Shown: positions 9,526 through 16,724 of the stretch, piece by piece
Numbering within the stretch: the first letter of the stretch is position 1
Layout of the letters: the number at the start of each line of letters is the position of its first letter
NCBI GenBank assembly: GCA_016844745.1
Contig: JAERMQ010000021.1
Span: forward strand, 56,090-120,089
Reading direction: 5' to 3'
Length of the DNA stretch: 64,000 bases
DNA from: Ignavibacteria bacterium
GTDB taxonomy: Bacteria > Bacteroidota > Ignavibacteria > Kapaibacteriales > UBA2268
Notes under the pieces: model-generated
Databases searched by the model: none
The model's input: only the letters and a program-made list of their open reading frames with translations
What the model was told of the DNA's origin: nothing
Program-made: the position numbers and the translations under genes

Positions 9526-10260
9526 ATGAAAACATACATTTGGAGCCTTCCGACAAGAATATTTCATTGGCTGCTCGTCATAGGAGTTATCGGTGCATTA
9601 TTTACACATGAAGATGAAATTATCAACATCCACGTTGCATTCGGTTTCATGATTTTCTTCTTATTAATCTTCAGAATAATCTGGGGATTCATCGGACCAA
9701 AATATTCTAAATTCAAGGATTTTCCCGTTTCAATAAGGAAATTAAAAGAGGAAGCAAAAGATTTCGGAATAGATGAACAAAGACATGCCGGTCATAATCC
9801 GTTTGCTTCGATAATTATCCTTTTAATATTGATTGATACCATATTGACGGTTTTAAGTGGCATTACTCTTATGTCGTCACATGGTTACGGCATATCAGTT
9901 TTATCAATGCCGGATAAAATCGAAACAATTGAAGAAATTCATGGGACATTCGCTTATACTCTTGTTGGATTATTCTGCATTCATATTCTTGGAAATATAA
10001 TCGATTTATTGATACACAAGAAGCATACGGCGCTTTGGTCAATCTTTACCGGCAATAAGAATATTGAAGGGGAAAGTGTGAAATTAAAAATTGGAAATAA
10101 AATTCAGGCAATAATATTTCTTCTTTTTGCCATTTTTGTTTTTGCAAGCAATGCAATAATGCAAAGAATCGATACATTTCAATTTAAGAAGAACAGGGAG
10201 GCATTGGAAAAGAAAGAAAAAGTTGAGGAGGAAAGGCATCATGATGGAAAGCACGATTAA
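9526..10260 (+). CDS. Diheme cytochrome b561-family membrane protein
   Basis: This 244-residue integral membrane protein has about five helices. It matches the prokaryotic cytochrome b561 / Ni-Fe hydrogenase b-type subunit family: RIFHWLL (H14), NIHVAFG (H36), EEIHGTFAY (H139) and CIHILGN (H153) are the four histidines expected to hold two hemes, and the typical HAGHNP motif sits at 87-92 before helix 3. Such proteins move electrons between quinones and periplasmic partners. The C-terminal tail is charged and His-rich (HHDGKHD), possibly metal-binding. No cytochrome c or other redox partner lies next to it, so its donor and acceptor are unknown. The Shine-Dalgarno signal is weak. Confidence 0.85.
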   Translation: MKTYIWSLPTRIFHWLLVIGVIGALFTHEDEIINIHVAFGFMIFFLLIFRIIWGFIGPKYSKFKDFPVSIRKLKEEAKDFGIDEQRHAGHNPFASIIILLILIDTILTVLSGITLMSSHGYGISVLSMPDKIETIEEIHGTFAYTLVGLFCIHILGNIIDLLIHKKHTALWSIFTGNKNIEGESVKLKIGNKIQAIIFLLFAIFVFASNAIMQRIDTFQFKKNREALEKKEKVEEERHHDGKHD

Positions 10261-10261
10261 T

Positions 10262-10292
10262 AATGGTCAATGGTTAATGGTTAATGGTTAAT
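10262..10292. repeat. Short tandem TTAATGG repeat
   Basis: Three to four copies of a heptamer (GGTTAAT with variants GGTCAAT) sit directly before the GTCTGAAC element. Related TTAATTGTTAATTGTCAATGG strings recur near 27933, 52019 and 61959. Confidence 0.7.
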
Positions 10293-10404
10293 GTCTGAAC
10301 TATGATTTATTTGATTATTATGATTTCCTTGATTATTGAAAAGAATAATTAACAATTTATAGAATCATAATAATCACACAAATCATGTAAATCAAAGTTC
10401 AGAC
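10293..10404. repeat. GTCTGAAC inverted-repeat element (family F, full copy)
   Basis: The left end reads GTCTGAACTATGATTTATTT and the right end is its imperfect inverse, ending in AAATCAAAGTTCAGAC. The arms are degenerate runs of the motif GATTTATTTGATT. Other copies, full or partial, lie at 12360-12395, 12949-12990, 13593-13689, 52075-52112, 61860-61897 and 61925-61952. A second short piece (ATAAATCCTAATTCAGAC) sits just before the cupin gene start at 10438. Confidence 0.8.
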
Positions 10405-10437
10405 AAATATTCCTATAAATCCTAATTCAGACTACTT

Positions 10438-10809
10438 ATGGAAAATATTGAAAAATATAATATTCATCTCGATGTTGCTTACGGTGCGCTTGAAATAATT
10501 GATTTGCCGAGTATAGTCGATTCAGTTACCGAGAAATGGTTCAATCAGACTTTAACTAAAGTTAACGACAGCGTTGTCAGGCTTGGGATTGTCGAAGGTG
10601 AATTTCATTGGCATAAACATGATGATGACGACGAATTTTTCTTTGTTGTCTCCGGACATCTGATAATTGAATTGGAAGATAGAAAAATAGAGCTATTACC
10701 CAATCAAGGCGTCACTATCCCGAAAGGAGTAATGCACAGACCGGTTGCTCCCGAGAAAACTATTATGCTGATGGTTGAAACGGCTTCTATAAAGCCGACT
10801 GGGGATTGA
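10438..10809 (+). CDS. Small single-domain cupin protein
   Basis: This 123-residue protein has one cupin fold. The first motif is HWHKHDDDDEFFFVVSG (two His and a Glu as metal ligands), and the second is PKGVMHRPVAPE with the last His ligand. Single-domain cupins of this kind bind a divalent metal, but their substrates vary widely and cannot be named here. There is no Shine-Dalgarno; the start ATG comes a few bases after a fragment of the GTCTGAAC repeat family, so the repeat lies in its leader. Next genes are unrelated, so it is probably transcribed alone. Confidence 0.85.
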   Translation: MENIEKYNIHLDVAYGALEIIDLPSIVDSVTEKWFNQTLTKVNDSVVRLGIVEGEFHWHKHDDDDEFFFVVSGHLIIELEDRKIELLPNQGVTIPKGVMHRPVAPEKTIMLMVETASIKPTGD

Positions 10810-10829
10810 ATAATTGATAAAATCAAGAA

Positions 10830-10933
10830 AACGAAGAACCCCTCCCTAACCCTCCCCTTGGGGAGGGAATTGAAATATATAATAGTTAAAGCTTCCCTCC
10901 CCTTTGGGGAGGGTTAGGGAGGGGTCCTTCGTT
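10830..10933. repeat. G/C-rich double-hairpin inverted repeat (family B)
   Basis: Arms of about 39 bases, starting AACGAAGAACCCCTCCCTAA and ending with its inverse, flank a 25-base AT loop. Each arm contains its own palindrome (CCCTCCCCTTGGGGAGGG). It has the same architecture as families A, C and D but a different sequence. It lies in the 300-base space after the cupin gene, where it may end transcription; the rest of that space shows nothing. Confidence 0.85.
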
Positions 10934-11109
10934 TAATTCACAAAAGCAGAAAATTTGGTTTTCCATAGATATTCGAATGTTGGAATGATATTTCTTTCTT
11001 GTAGAACACACCAAATACAATTATACTTCACCCATTTTGAAATTCACTTTTAAAGAGATAATTTTGTTTCTTTTTTGAACTATTGAAAATTTTAAGAATT
11101 GAGGAAATC

Positions 11110-12351
11110 ATGGCAATTTTTCGCCCTTTTAAAGCTTATCGCCCAAAACCGGAATTCGCAGCAGAAGTAGCTGCCAAACCTTATGATGTATTGAATTCAA
11201 ACGAAGCCCGCAGGGAAGCGGAAGGACATCCACTTTCATTTTTACATGTCGGCAAACCCGAAATAGACCTTGACCCGTCAATCAATCCTTATGATGCAAG
11301 TGTGTACATGAAAGGCAAGAAAAATTTAACAAATCTTATTTCGCAGGGAATGCTTGCCGAAGACAAAGAACCATACTTTTATCTTTATGCGCAAACTATG
11401 GATGGACGCACCCAATATGGCTTTGTAGGCTGCGCTTCAGTTGAGGATTATTGGAATGATATTATCAAAAAACACGAGAATACTCGCAAGGACAAGGAGG
11501 AAGACCGCTCCAATCATGTCCGCGTTACAAATGCCCATACCGGACCGATATTTCTTACTTTTCGCGATAATGAAGAAATTTCACGAATCATTGATGAAGT
11601 AAAGCAAACCGCACCTGATAACGACCATGTAGCCTTAGACGGCATCAGGCATACAAGCTGGGTAATTTCGAACAGAGCTCTTATTAATAAAATTCAAACC
11701 ATATTCAGTAAAATAAATTATTTATATGTAGCCGACGGGCATCATCGAACTGCCGCAGCCGGTATAGTAGGACGAGAGCGCCGGGCAGCAAACCCGCTCC
11801 ATCGAGGAGACGAGGAATATAATTTCTTCCTGGCAGTTGTGTTTCCGTCGAGTCAATTATACATCATGGATTATAATCGTCTAATTAAAGATTTGAACGG
11901 GCTTTCCAATGAAGATTTCATTACGAAAATTTCAGCTTATTTTTCAATTGAGGTGTCAGAGCAGCGAGTCAAGTCAGCTAAAAAAGGTGAAGTTGGTATG
12001 TACCTGAACGGAAAGTGGCACAGACTCAATACGAAACCGGAATTACTTGCCAATCCCGACCCGGTTGAAAGCCTTGATGTAGCTATCTTGCAGAAATATG
12101 TCAATTCAGGTATTCTTGGAATAGACGACCCACGCACGAGCAAGAGAATAGATTTTGTTGGCGGTATTCGCGGATTGGCGGAATTGGAGCGGCGTGTCGA
12201 TTCAGGCGAGATGCAGGCAGCCTTTGCAATGTATCCTACTTCTCTCGATGAGTTAATGTCGATAGCCGATGCCGGGAAAATAATGCCTCCTAAGTCAACA
12301 TGGTTCGAGCCAAAGCTGCGTGACGGCTTGTTTATTCATTTTTTGGATTGA
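11110..12351 (+). CDS. DUF1015 family protein
   Basis: This 413-residue soluble protein starts MAIFRPFKAYRP, the canonical start of the DUF1015 family, followed by KPYDVLN and, at mid-protein, YVADGHHRTAAA, which is a strongly conserved family motif with paired histidines. The ATG at 11110 is chosen over an in-frame TTG at 11083 because a GAGGAAA ribosome-binding site precedes it and the family homology begins there. In many anaerobes and Bacteroidota this gene neighbours serC/serA, but not here. The biochemical function is unknown; no catalytic role is assigned. Length is normal for the family. Confidence 0.9.
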   Translation: MAIFRPFKAYRPKPEFAAEVAAKPYDVLNSNEARREAEGHPLSFLHVGKPEIDLDPSINPYDASVYMKGKKNLTNLISQGMLAEDKEPYFYLYAQTMDGRTQYGFVGCASVEDYWNDIIKKHENTRKDKEEDRSNHVRVTNAHTGPIFLTFRDNEEISRIIDEVKQTAPDNDHVALDGIRHTSWVISNRALINKIQTIFSKINYLYVADGHHRTAAAGIVGRERRAANPLHRGDEEYNFFLAVVFPSSQLYIMDYNRLIKDLNGLSNEDFITKISAYFSIEVSEQRVKSAKKGEVGMYLNGKWHRLNTKPELLANPDPVESLDVAILQKYVNSGILGIDDPRTSKRIDFVGGIRGLAELERRVDSGEMQAAFAMYPTSLDELMSIADAGKIMPPKSTWFEPKLRDGLFIHFLD

Positions 12352-12359
12352 AATGAAAT

Positions 12360-12395
12360 TGTCTGAACTGTGATTTATTTGATTTTTATGATTAA
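12360..12395. repeat. Partial GTCTGAAC element (family F)
   Basis: The string GTCTGAACTGTGATTTATTT and the following GATTTTTATGATTAAG match the left arm of the element at 13593 and lie right after the DUF1015 stop codon. There is no right arm. Confidence 0.7.
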
Positions 12396-12483
12396 GAAGA
12401 TTTTATTATTGACAATTTAATTACAATCGAAAATTGTAACTTAAAAATTGTCATTCCTTTGCGTGTTTAGCGAAAAAATTTTC

Positions 12484-12640
12484 TCGCAAAGCCCGCAGAG
12501 AAAGTGATTTATCTTTGCGAAATTTGCGTGAAATAAAATGCTCTCATAATAGTCGCAAAGCCCGCAGAGAAAGTGATTTATCTTTGCGAACTTTGCGTGA
12601 AATATTTTTTTCTCATAATAATCGCAAAGCCCGCAAAGAA
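12484..12640. repeat. 69-base tandem repeat, just over two copies
   Basis: The unit begins TCGCAAAGCCCGCAGAGAAA and recurs at 12484, 12553 and, partially, 12622, a constant 69-base spacing. Each unit contains inverted TTTGCG/CGCAAA pieces, so single units can fold into hairpins. No gene is seen in the surrounding space 12352-12682. Confidence 0.85.
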
Positions 12641-12682
12641 TTTATTAAAAGATGACATTTTTAATTAAAATAAAACTTGCAA

Positions 12683-12727
12683 ATGAAAGTCAGAGAAATT
12701 ATAAAATTAGTTGAGAATTATGGTTAA
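12683..12727 (+). pseudogene. hicA toxin start fragment
   Basis: The fourteen codons read MKVREIIKLVENYG and then stop. This is the usual beginning of HicA mRNA-interferase toxins (MKVREVIKLLEKDGW...), cut just where the dsRNA-binding fold begins; the catalytic histidine part is absent. It overlaps the start of the next small gene. An orphan hicB-like antitoxin gene lies 2.2 kb downstream, so an ancestral hicAB pair may have been broken. The call rests on a short match, hence moderate confidence. Confidence 0.55.
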
Positions 12728-12932
12728 AGAAAATACGAATTATGAGATTTACCGGGATGAATTGCTTTCTAATTCGGAATTCAGAGCAAAGTATCTATTA
12801 GCCAGGGAAAGAATAAAATTAGAAATGATGTTAGAAAATTTGAGATTTCAAGTTATTGAAGAAAAAAGCCGGAAATCAATACTTTGCCAAATAACAAAAA
12901 TTTCAAACAGGGTAGCTCAGTTTTACTTGTAA
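12720..12932 (+). CDS. Small protein of unknown function, possible antitoxin-like N-terminus
   Basis: This 70-residue charged, helical protein is taken from ATG 12720 (an in-frame TTG lies at 12711). The stretch YRDELLSNSEFRAKYLLARE resembles the N-terminal helix found before the HTH domain of HigA-like antitoxins, but no HTH follows. It overlaps the truncated hicA frame and sits in the island of toxin-antitoxin relics. It has no signal peptide and no Cys motif. It could be a truncated antitoxin or an unrelated small protein; the function is not recognised. Confidence 0.5.
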   Translation: MVKENTNYEIYRDELLSNSEFRAKYLLARERIKLEMMLENLRFQVIEEKSRKSILCQITKISNRVAQFYL

Positions 12933-12948
12933 AATGAATGTGAGAGTT

Positions 12949-12990
12949 GTCTGAACTGGGATTTATTTGATTTGTATGATTATTATGATT
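12949..12990. repeat. Partial GTCTGAAC element (family F) supplying the next gene's start codons
   Basis: The left-arm-type sequence GTCTGAACTGGGATTTATTT and the following TATGATTATTATGATT form a family F piece. All plausible start codons of the DUF6883 gene (TTG 12967, ATG 12976, ATG 12985) lie inside it, so the insertion replaced or created the translation start. Confidence 0.7.
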
Positions 12991-13314
12991 GATTTAACCA
13001 AAATAATTATCGATAAAAGGAAAATCACAGACTACTTATTAAAGCATCGTCCGGAAGATGACAAATCCGAATTCCTTAATAACGCAGGATATTTCCTCGA
13101 AAATGCTGAAGTTCTTTTAGAAGATATTGCAGATATTATAAAAAATAATGACCCGATTTATCAAAGTACAAACCAATTTGGGGCACTTTATAAGATATTT
13201 GGAGAATTAGCCGGTCCAAATGGTAGAATTCTCGATATAGTCACAGTTTGGCTACAAAATAATCAATCAAATATTACTCATTTTGTTACGTTGTATCCTA
13301 ATAAAAAGAGGTAA
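12985..13314 (+). CDS. DUF6883 family protein
   Basis: This protein of about 109 residues carries the DUF6883 pattern: KITDYLLKHRPEDDKS near the N-terminus, then a domain ending TVWLQNNQSNITHFVTLYP, equivalent to the family's usual C-terminal VRTVWxxxxG...P.FVTxYP. Such proteins are commonly encoded next to a DUF4926 protein, as here (3-base gap), and the pair is suspected to be toxin-antitoxin-like, but no activity is established. Its start codon comes from a repeat element; ATG 12985 is chosen because homology begins just after it. Upstream in-frame starts would only add repeat-encoded residues. Confidence 0.7.
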   Translation: MIDLTKIIIDKRKITDYLLKHRPEDDKSEFLNNAGYFLENAEVLLEDIADIIKNNDPIYQSTNQFGALYKIFGELAGPNGRILDIVTVWLQNNQSNITHFVTLYPNKKR

Positions 13315-13317
13315 ACA

Positions 13318-13575
13318 ATGAATTACGAACTATATTCACGAGTCGCAATCAATTCGGATATTGAAAATACGATTTTTAAAAAAGGTGATATTGGCACTAT
13401 TGTAGAAATAATTAATAATTCAGTTGAATTAATTGAAACAGGATATTGCCTTGAAATGTTTGATGCATTGGGAAATACAATTGATGTAATAGTAGTGTCG
13501 GAACAGCAACTACAGGCACTTTCTGAAAAGAATATATTACATTTACGAGAATTTGAATTAGTTGCGGAAGTGTAG
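13318..13575 (+). CDS. DUF4926 family protein
   Basis: This 85-residue, SH3-like small protein shows the DUF4926 features: KKGDIGTIVEI near residues 21-31 and a C-terminal VVSEQQLQAL segment. It starts three bases after the DUF6883 stop with an AAGAGG ribosome-binding site, so the two are translated together. The pair recurs in accessory regions of many genomes; a partner/antitoxin-like role is inference only. Confidence 0.72.
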   Translation: MNYELYSRVAINSDIENTIFKKGDIGTIVEIINNSVELIETGYCLEMFDALGNTIDVIVVSEQQLQALSEKNILHLREFELVAEV

Positions 13576-13592
13576 CATTAATATTGGAGAAT

Positions 13593-13689
13593 ATCTGAAT
13601 CTGGATTTATTTGATTTTTATGATTAGCATGATTTTACAATAATATTCATCATCTTAATCAAATAAATCATAAAAATCAAAGTTCAGAC
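13593..13689. repeat. GTCTGAAC inverted-repeat element (family F, full copy)
   Basis: The left arm starts ATCTGAATCTGGATTTATTT; the right arm ends AAAAATCAAAGTTCAGAC. The arms pair over most of their 40 bases around a short AT loop. It ends 20 bases before the next gene and so forms part of its leader. Confidence 0.8.
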
Positions 13690-13709
13690 AATTTATAGAG
13701 GATTACATT

Positions 13710-14483
13710 ATGAAAATCATCAAGTATGTCCTTATATTGATTTTAATAAACTGCAAACTGTTTGGCTTTGGGCTTCCCGAGCCTTACAATTGTGGAAGTT
13801 ATGCTCAATTAAAATTCGGCCCAGCAATTTATTTTGAAAACACTAAACCTTTTTCAGATTTGTATAAAAATCTGAGTTTTAATAATAATTTTTCTTCTGT
13901 TAATTATATGATGAATTTAGAATTAGAAGGGGGAGCACTAAATATTTTTTCCATTAATTTCAATTTTTCTTGGCCACAGTCCTTGAATGCAAATCAAGAT
14001 ATTGGATATTCAACGTCATATCAATATGATTTAATTTCATTTGCAATTGGATGCCCTATTTATTTTAATGAAATAATTTTATTAAAACCATTTATTGGAT
14101 GCAGTTTCGAATATGTTGAATTAGATATTTGGAAAAATAATAAAGTAATCGTTGATATAAATGATTTTTATAAAAGTAATGCAAGATATGGAATTTTTAA
14201 ATCAGATGGTGTGACATCATATTTTATAGGTATGTCAATTGATTATAGATTTCTTAAATCAGAACCCAAAAATACTTATACTATGAGTACCGTAAACTCA
14301 TTTTTTTTCGAAGCATCTTTTTTATATTATTTAGGGGGTCATCAGAAAAGATGGGGGTATAACGAAATCGAAATAAATGGACTTCCTAATGTTTCATTGC
14401 GGGGTTTTTTAATCAAATGTAATTTTGGTTTGGATATTGTAACTTTAGATGAACGTTCATTTTTAGAGAAGTTCAAATTTTGA
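13710..14483 (+). CDS. Secreted or outer-membrane protein of unknown function
   Basis: This 257-residue protein has a clear signal peptide (MKIIKYVLILILINCKLFGFG) and then an aromatic- and Gly/Asn-rich body with alternating hydrophobic strands (for example YIGMSIDYRFL-like stretches and a C-terminal strand ending in Phe), which suggests a small outer-membrane beta barrel. An AGAGGA ribosome-binding site precedes the ATG. No named family is recognised. Base composition is more AT-rich than the neighbouring housekeeping genes. The first codons are duplicated at 14515, just after the gene. Confidence 0.6.
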   Translation: MKIIKYVLILILINCKLFGFGLPEPYNCGSYAQLKFGPAIYFENTKPFSDLYKNLSFNNNFSSVNYMMNLELEGGALNIFSINFNFSWPQSLNANQDIGYSTSYQYDLISFAIGCPIYFNEIILLKPFIGCSFEYVELDIWKNNKVIVDINDFYKSNARYGIFKSDGVTSYFIGMSIDYRFLKSEPKNTYTMSTVNSFFFEASFLYYLGGHQKRWGYNEIEINGLPNVSLRGFLIKCNFGLDIVTLDERSFLEKFKF

Positions 14484-14514
14484 AAATGAAATACGATTTA
14501 TTAGGGATAATAAT

Positions 14515-14556
14515 ATGAAAATCATCAAGTATATCCTTTTACTGATTGAGGTTTGA
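14515..14556 (+). pseudogene. Duplicated signal-peptide start fragment
   Basis: Thirteen codons read MKIIKYILLLIEV and stop. They copy the first codons of the gene at 13710 almost base for base (ATGAAAATCATCAAGTAT). Its last bases overlap the start of the nucleotidyltransferase gene. It looks like the residue of a tandem duplication or of recombination between two genes with the same leader. Confidence 0.65.
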
Positions 14557-14870
14557 TTGTTTTTACTAAAGATGATGCAATAGAAATAACAAAGGAATTT
14601 ATTAAGCAATGCCAAAAGATTAACGTGGTTTTCGACCGTGTTATTCTCTTCGGTTCACTTGCAAAAGATTCTAATAATACTGGTGCTGATATTGATTTAG
14701 CTTTAGTCTCGAAACAATTTACTTATGATAGGTTTGACAATGCACTGATGATTGCTCCTATAACTAAAAATTTCTTAGATATTGATGCCCAAACATTCCC
14801 CACCGATTATTTTTATAAGGGCGACCCTTTCATTGATGAAATTCTAAAAACGGGTATTGATATAAATTAA
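14553..14870 (+). CDS. MNT-type nucleotidyltransferase domain protein
   Basis: This 105-residue protein has the minimal nucleotidyltransferase fold: GS motif at G34-S35 (LFGSLAKDS) and the catalytic DxD at D46/D48 (GADIDLAL). Stand-alone MNT proteins often act as antitoxins that modify HEPN toxins, but no HEPN gene is adjacent. The start is doubtful: only TTG 14553 is available in frame near the domain start, and it overlaps the stop of the duplicated leader fragment, so the original 5' end may have been replaced. Activity is likely if translated, since the catalytic residues are intact. Confidence 0.75.
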   Translation: MIVFTKDDAIEITKEFIKQCQKINVVFDRVILFGSLAKDSNNTGADIDLALVSKQFTYDRFDNALMIAPITKNFLDIDAQTFPTDYFYKGDPFIDEILKTGIDIN

Positions 14871-14970
14871 TCATTGAAATTGCTGATTAATCCTACACTT
14901 GAATTTTAAATAAAATATTGAATAGAACTTTTCGTATTAATAGCTATGGATTTTTATTGTTTGGAAATTT

Positions 14971-15156
14971 ATGAAATATAATATTGCTTTAGATAGTGAC
15001 GAAGATGGAGTCTGGATTGCTGAATGTTTTTCCATTCCCGGCTGCGTCTCACAAGGTAAAACAAAAGAACAAGCACTTGATAATATCAAAGATGCAATTA
15101 TATTGTGCCTCGAAGTTCGTTCTGTGTATGGATATCCCTTGACAATTGATATATGA
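14971..15156 (+). CDS. hicB: HicB-like antitoxin (orphan, slightly short)
   Basis: This 61-residue protein has the HicB partial RNase-H fold: DEDGVWIAECFSIPGCVSQG followed by TKEQALDNIKDAI. Normal HicB-like proteins of this class continue a few residues after PLTIE; here the frame stops at PLTIDI. No hicA gene is on either side; the only hicA trace is the 14-codon fragment at 12683. It may be a solitary remnant or act on a HicA encoded elsewhere. No DNA-binding domain is attached. Confidence 0.8.
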   Translation: MKYNIALDSDEDGVWIAECFSIPGCVSQGKTKEQALDNIKDAIILCLEVRSVYGYPLTIDI

Positions 15157-15293
15157 AAAGATAATTCCGGCGTTAAAATTCAGATATTTTATTCCATCAT
15201 AACTACATTCATCTAATGTTGAAGAAGATTCTTCACTTGGTTTCCAATGACAAGTTTTTCTTGATTCAAAATAATTGCAACAATTTCAACATT

Positions 15294-15370
15294 GAGAAAC
15301 CCCCTAACCCCCTTTAAAAAAGGGGGGACAACCAATTCCCCCTTTTTCAAAGGGGGTTAGGGGGTTTCTC
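15294..15370. repeat. G/C-rich double-hairpin inverted repeat (family C, copy 1)
   Basis: The arms read GAGAAACCCCCTAACCCCCT and its inverse around an inner CCCCCTTTTTCAAAGGGGG-like palindrome. It is nearly identical in plan and sequence to the copy at 16582-16670. It lies in the 393-base gap between the hicB-like gene and the DHFR-like gene; the rest of the gap shows no gene. Confidence 0.85.
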
Positions 15371-15549
15371 ATTAATTTGTCATTTTATTTTTTAATCATT
15401 CCCAGTATTTTGGAGTTCAGTATGACATTCAATGGTACTTTACATACTGCTTCATTAACGGGAATGACAACTAAAAAATACTTAACCTTGTCCCCTAAAT
15501 ATTTTCATAAATCTCCCGTCTCATTAGTTTTTTTATTTTTAAAAAGCTA

Positions 15550-16089
15550 ATGGCAAATTTCGTATTTATTGCGACCAGTCTCGACGGTTTCATAGCCCGC
15601 CCTGACGGTGACATAGACTGGCTTATGAAAATTGAGGATATCGAAGGTGAAGATTACGGATATGAAGATTTCATAAGTAAAATTGATGCCATCCTCATGG
15701 GCAGAAAAACTTTTGATTTCGCAAAATCCGTCCAACCCTTCCCTTATAATAAACCTGTTTTTGTATTGAGTAACACCCTAACCTCCATCGATTCTCATTT
15801 ACAGGATAAAGTGACCATCATATCCGGGACTCCGAAGGATGTCCTCGGTATCCTGCATAATAAAGGCTATTCGAATATTTATGTTGATGGCGGCGAAACA
15901 ATCCAAAGCTTTTTACGTAACAACTTTATAGATGAGTTGACTATAACAAGAGTTCCTGTACTTCTTGGCGAAGGTATTCCGCTTTTTGGAAAAATATCCG
16001 GAGACTTGCATTTTCAACACATTGAAACGAAAACATTTAGTAACGGATTGGTAAGTAGCAGGTATTTGAGAATTCTGAATTCTGAATGA
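15550..16089 (+). CDS. Dihydrofolate reductase / RibD C-terminal domain family protein
   Basis: This 179-residue cytoplasmic protein shows the family pattern: VFIATSLDGFIARPDGDIDW at the N-terminus, ILMGRKTFDF in the middle (NADPH-binding loop), YVDGGETIQSFL, and RVPVLLGEGIPLF towards the end. These proteins are NADPH-dependent reductases related to DHFR and to the RibD reductase domain; many have unknown substrates and are not the housekeeping folA enzyme. The next gene starts 16 bases after its stop, so the two probably form an operon. The complete motif set argues for an active enzyme. Confidence 0.88.
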   Translation: MANFVFIATSLDGFIARPDGDIDWLMKIEDIEGEDYGYEDFISKIDAILMGRKTFDFAKSVQPFPYNKPVFVLSNTLTSIDSHLQDKVTIISGTPKDVLGILHNKGYSNIYVDGGETIQSFLRNNFIDELTITRVPVLLGEGIPLFGKISGDLHFQHIETKTFSNGLVSSRYLRILNSE

Positions 16090-16105
16090 TATTGAACTTG
16101 AAATT

Positions 16106-16564
16106 ATGAAAATTGAATTGGAAGAAATCGCAACCGTAAGCAACTCAAGAACTACACCCACAGATGATTTCTGGGGAGATATAGTTTCGGAAATTACTCT
16201 TCTCCCTTATATTCCCGAAGAAGCATTTTTAGAAATAGATGAATTCTCGCATCTCGAAATAATTTATTATTTTAGTCAGGCTCGGGATAGCGATATTATT
16301 TTTTCAGGAAGACCGCGAGGAAATCCTGCATATCCTATTATTGGAATATACGGACAGCGAAAAAAGGACAGACCGAATAGGATAGGGCTTTGCACGGTAG
16401 AACTAATAGAGTATTCCGGCAGAATCCTAAAAGTAAAATATTTAGATGCTATCGACGGAACTCCGGTATTGGACATAAAGCCCGTTTTCAGGGAATTTTC
16501 GCCGAAGGGTGAAATCAGGCAGCCGGAATGGGTTTCGGATTTGACGAAAAATTATTGGAAATGA
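16106..16564 (+). CDS. trmO: TrmO-family tRNA methyltransferase-like protein
   Basis: This 152-residue protein belongs to the TrmO/TsaA (UPF0066) family: RPRGNP, GIYGQRKKDRPNRIGL and YLDAIDGTPVLDIKP are the classic motifs that form the S-adenosylmethionine-binding barrel. TrmO methylates the N6 of t6A37 in some tRNAs. This is the short form without the C-terminal domain of E. coli TrmO, so the substrate is less certain. It follows the DHFR-like gene closely and is followed by a strong palindromic repeat that could end the transcript. Confidence 0.85.
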   Translation: MKIELEEIATVSNSRTTPTDDFWGDIVSEITLLPYIPEEAFLEIDEFSHLEIIYYFSQARDSDIIFSGRPRGNPAYPIIGIYGQRKKDRPNRIGLCTVELIEYSGRILKVKYLDAIDGTPVLDIKPVFREFSPKGEIRQPEWVSDLTKNYWK

Positions 16565-16581
16565 AATAAGAAAATGATTGG

Positions 16582-16670
16582 AATTAAGAGAAACCCCCTA
16601 ACCCCCTTTGAAAAAGGGGGAATGAAGAATTCCCCCTTTTTCAAAGGGGGTTAGGGGGTTTCTCTTAATT
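16582..16670. repeat. G/C-rich double-hairpin inverted repeat (family C, copy 2)
   Basis: Long arms, starting AATTAAGAGAAACCCCCTAA and ending with the inverse, surround an eight-base loop; each arm has an internal CCCCCTTTGAAAAAGGGGG-type palindrome. It lies between trmO and the SppA-like gene and resembles 15294-15370 closely. Confidence 0.87.
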
Positions 16671-16724
16671 TATTGAGAATACAAATTTTATGTATAAACT
16701 TTCTACTATTATAAAAGGTACAAA

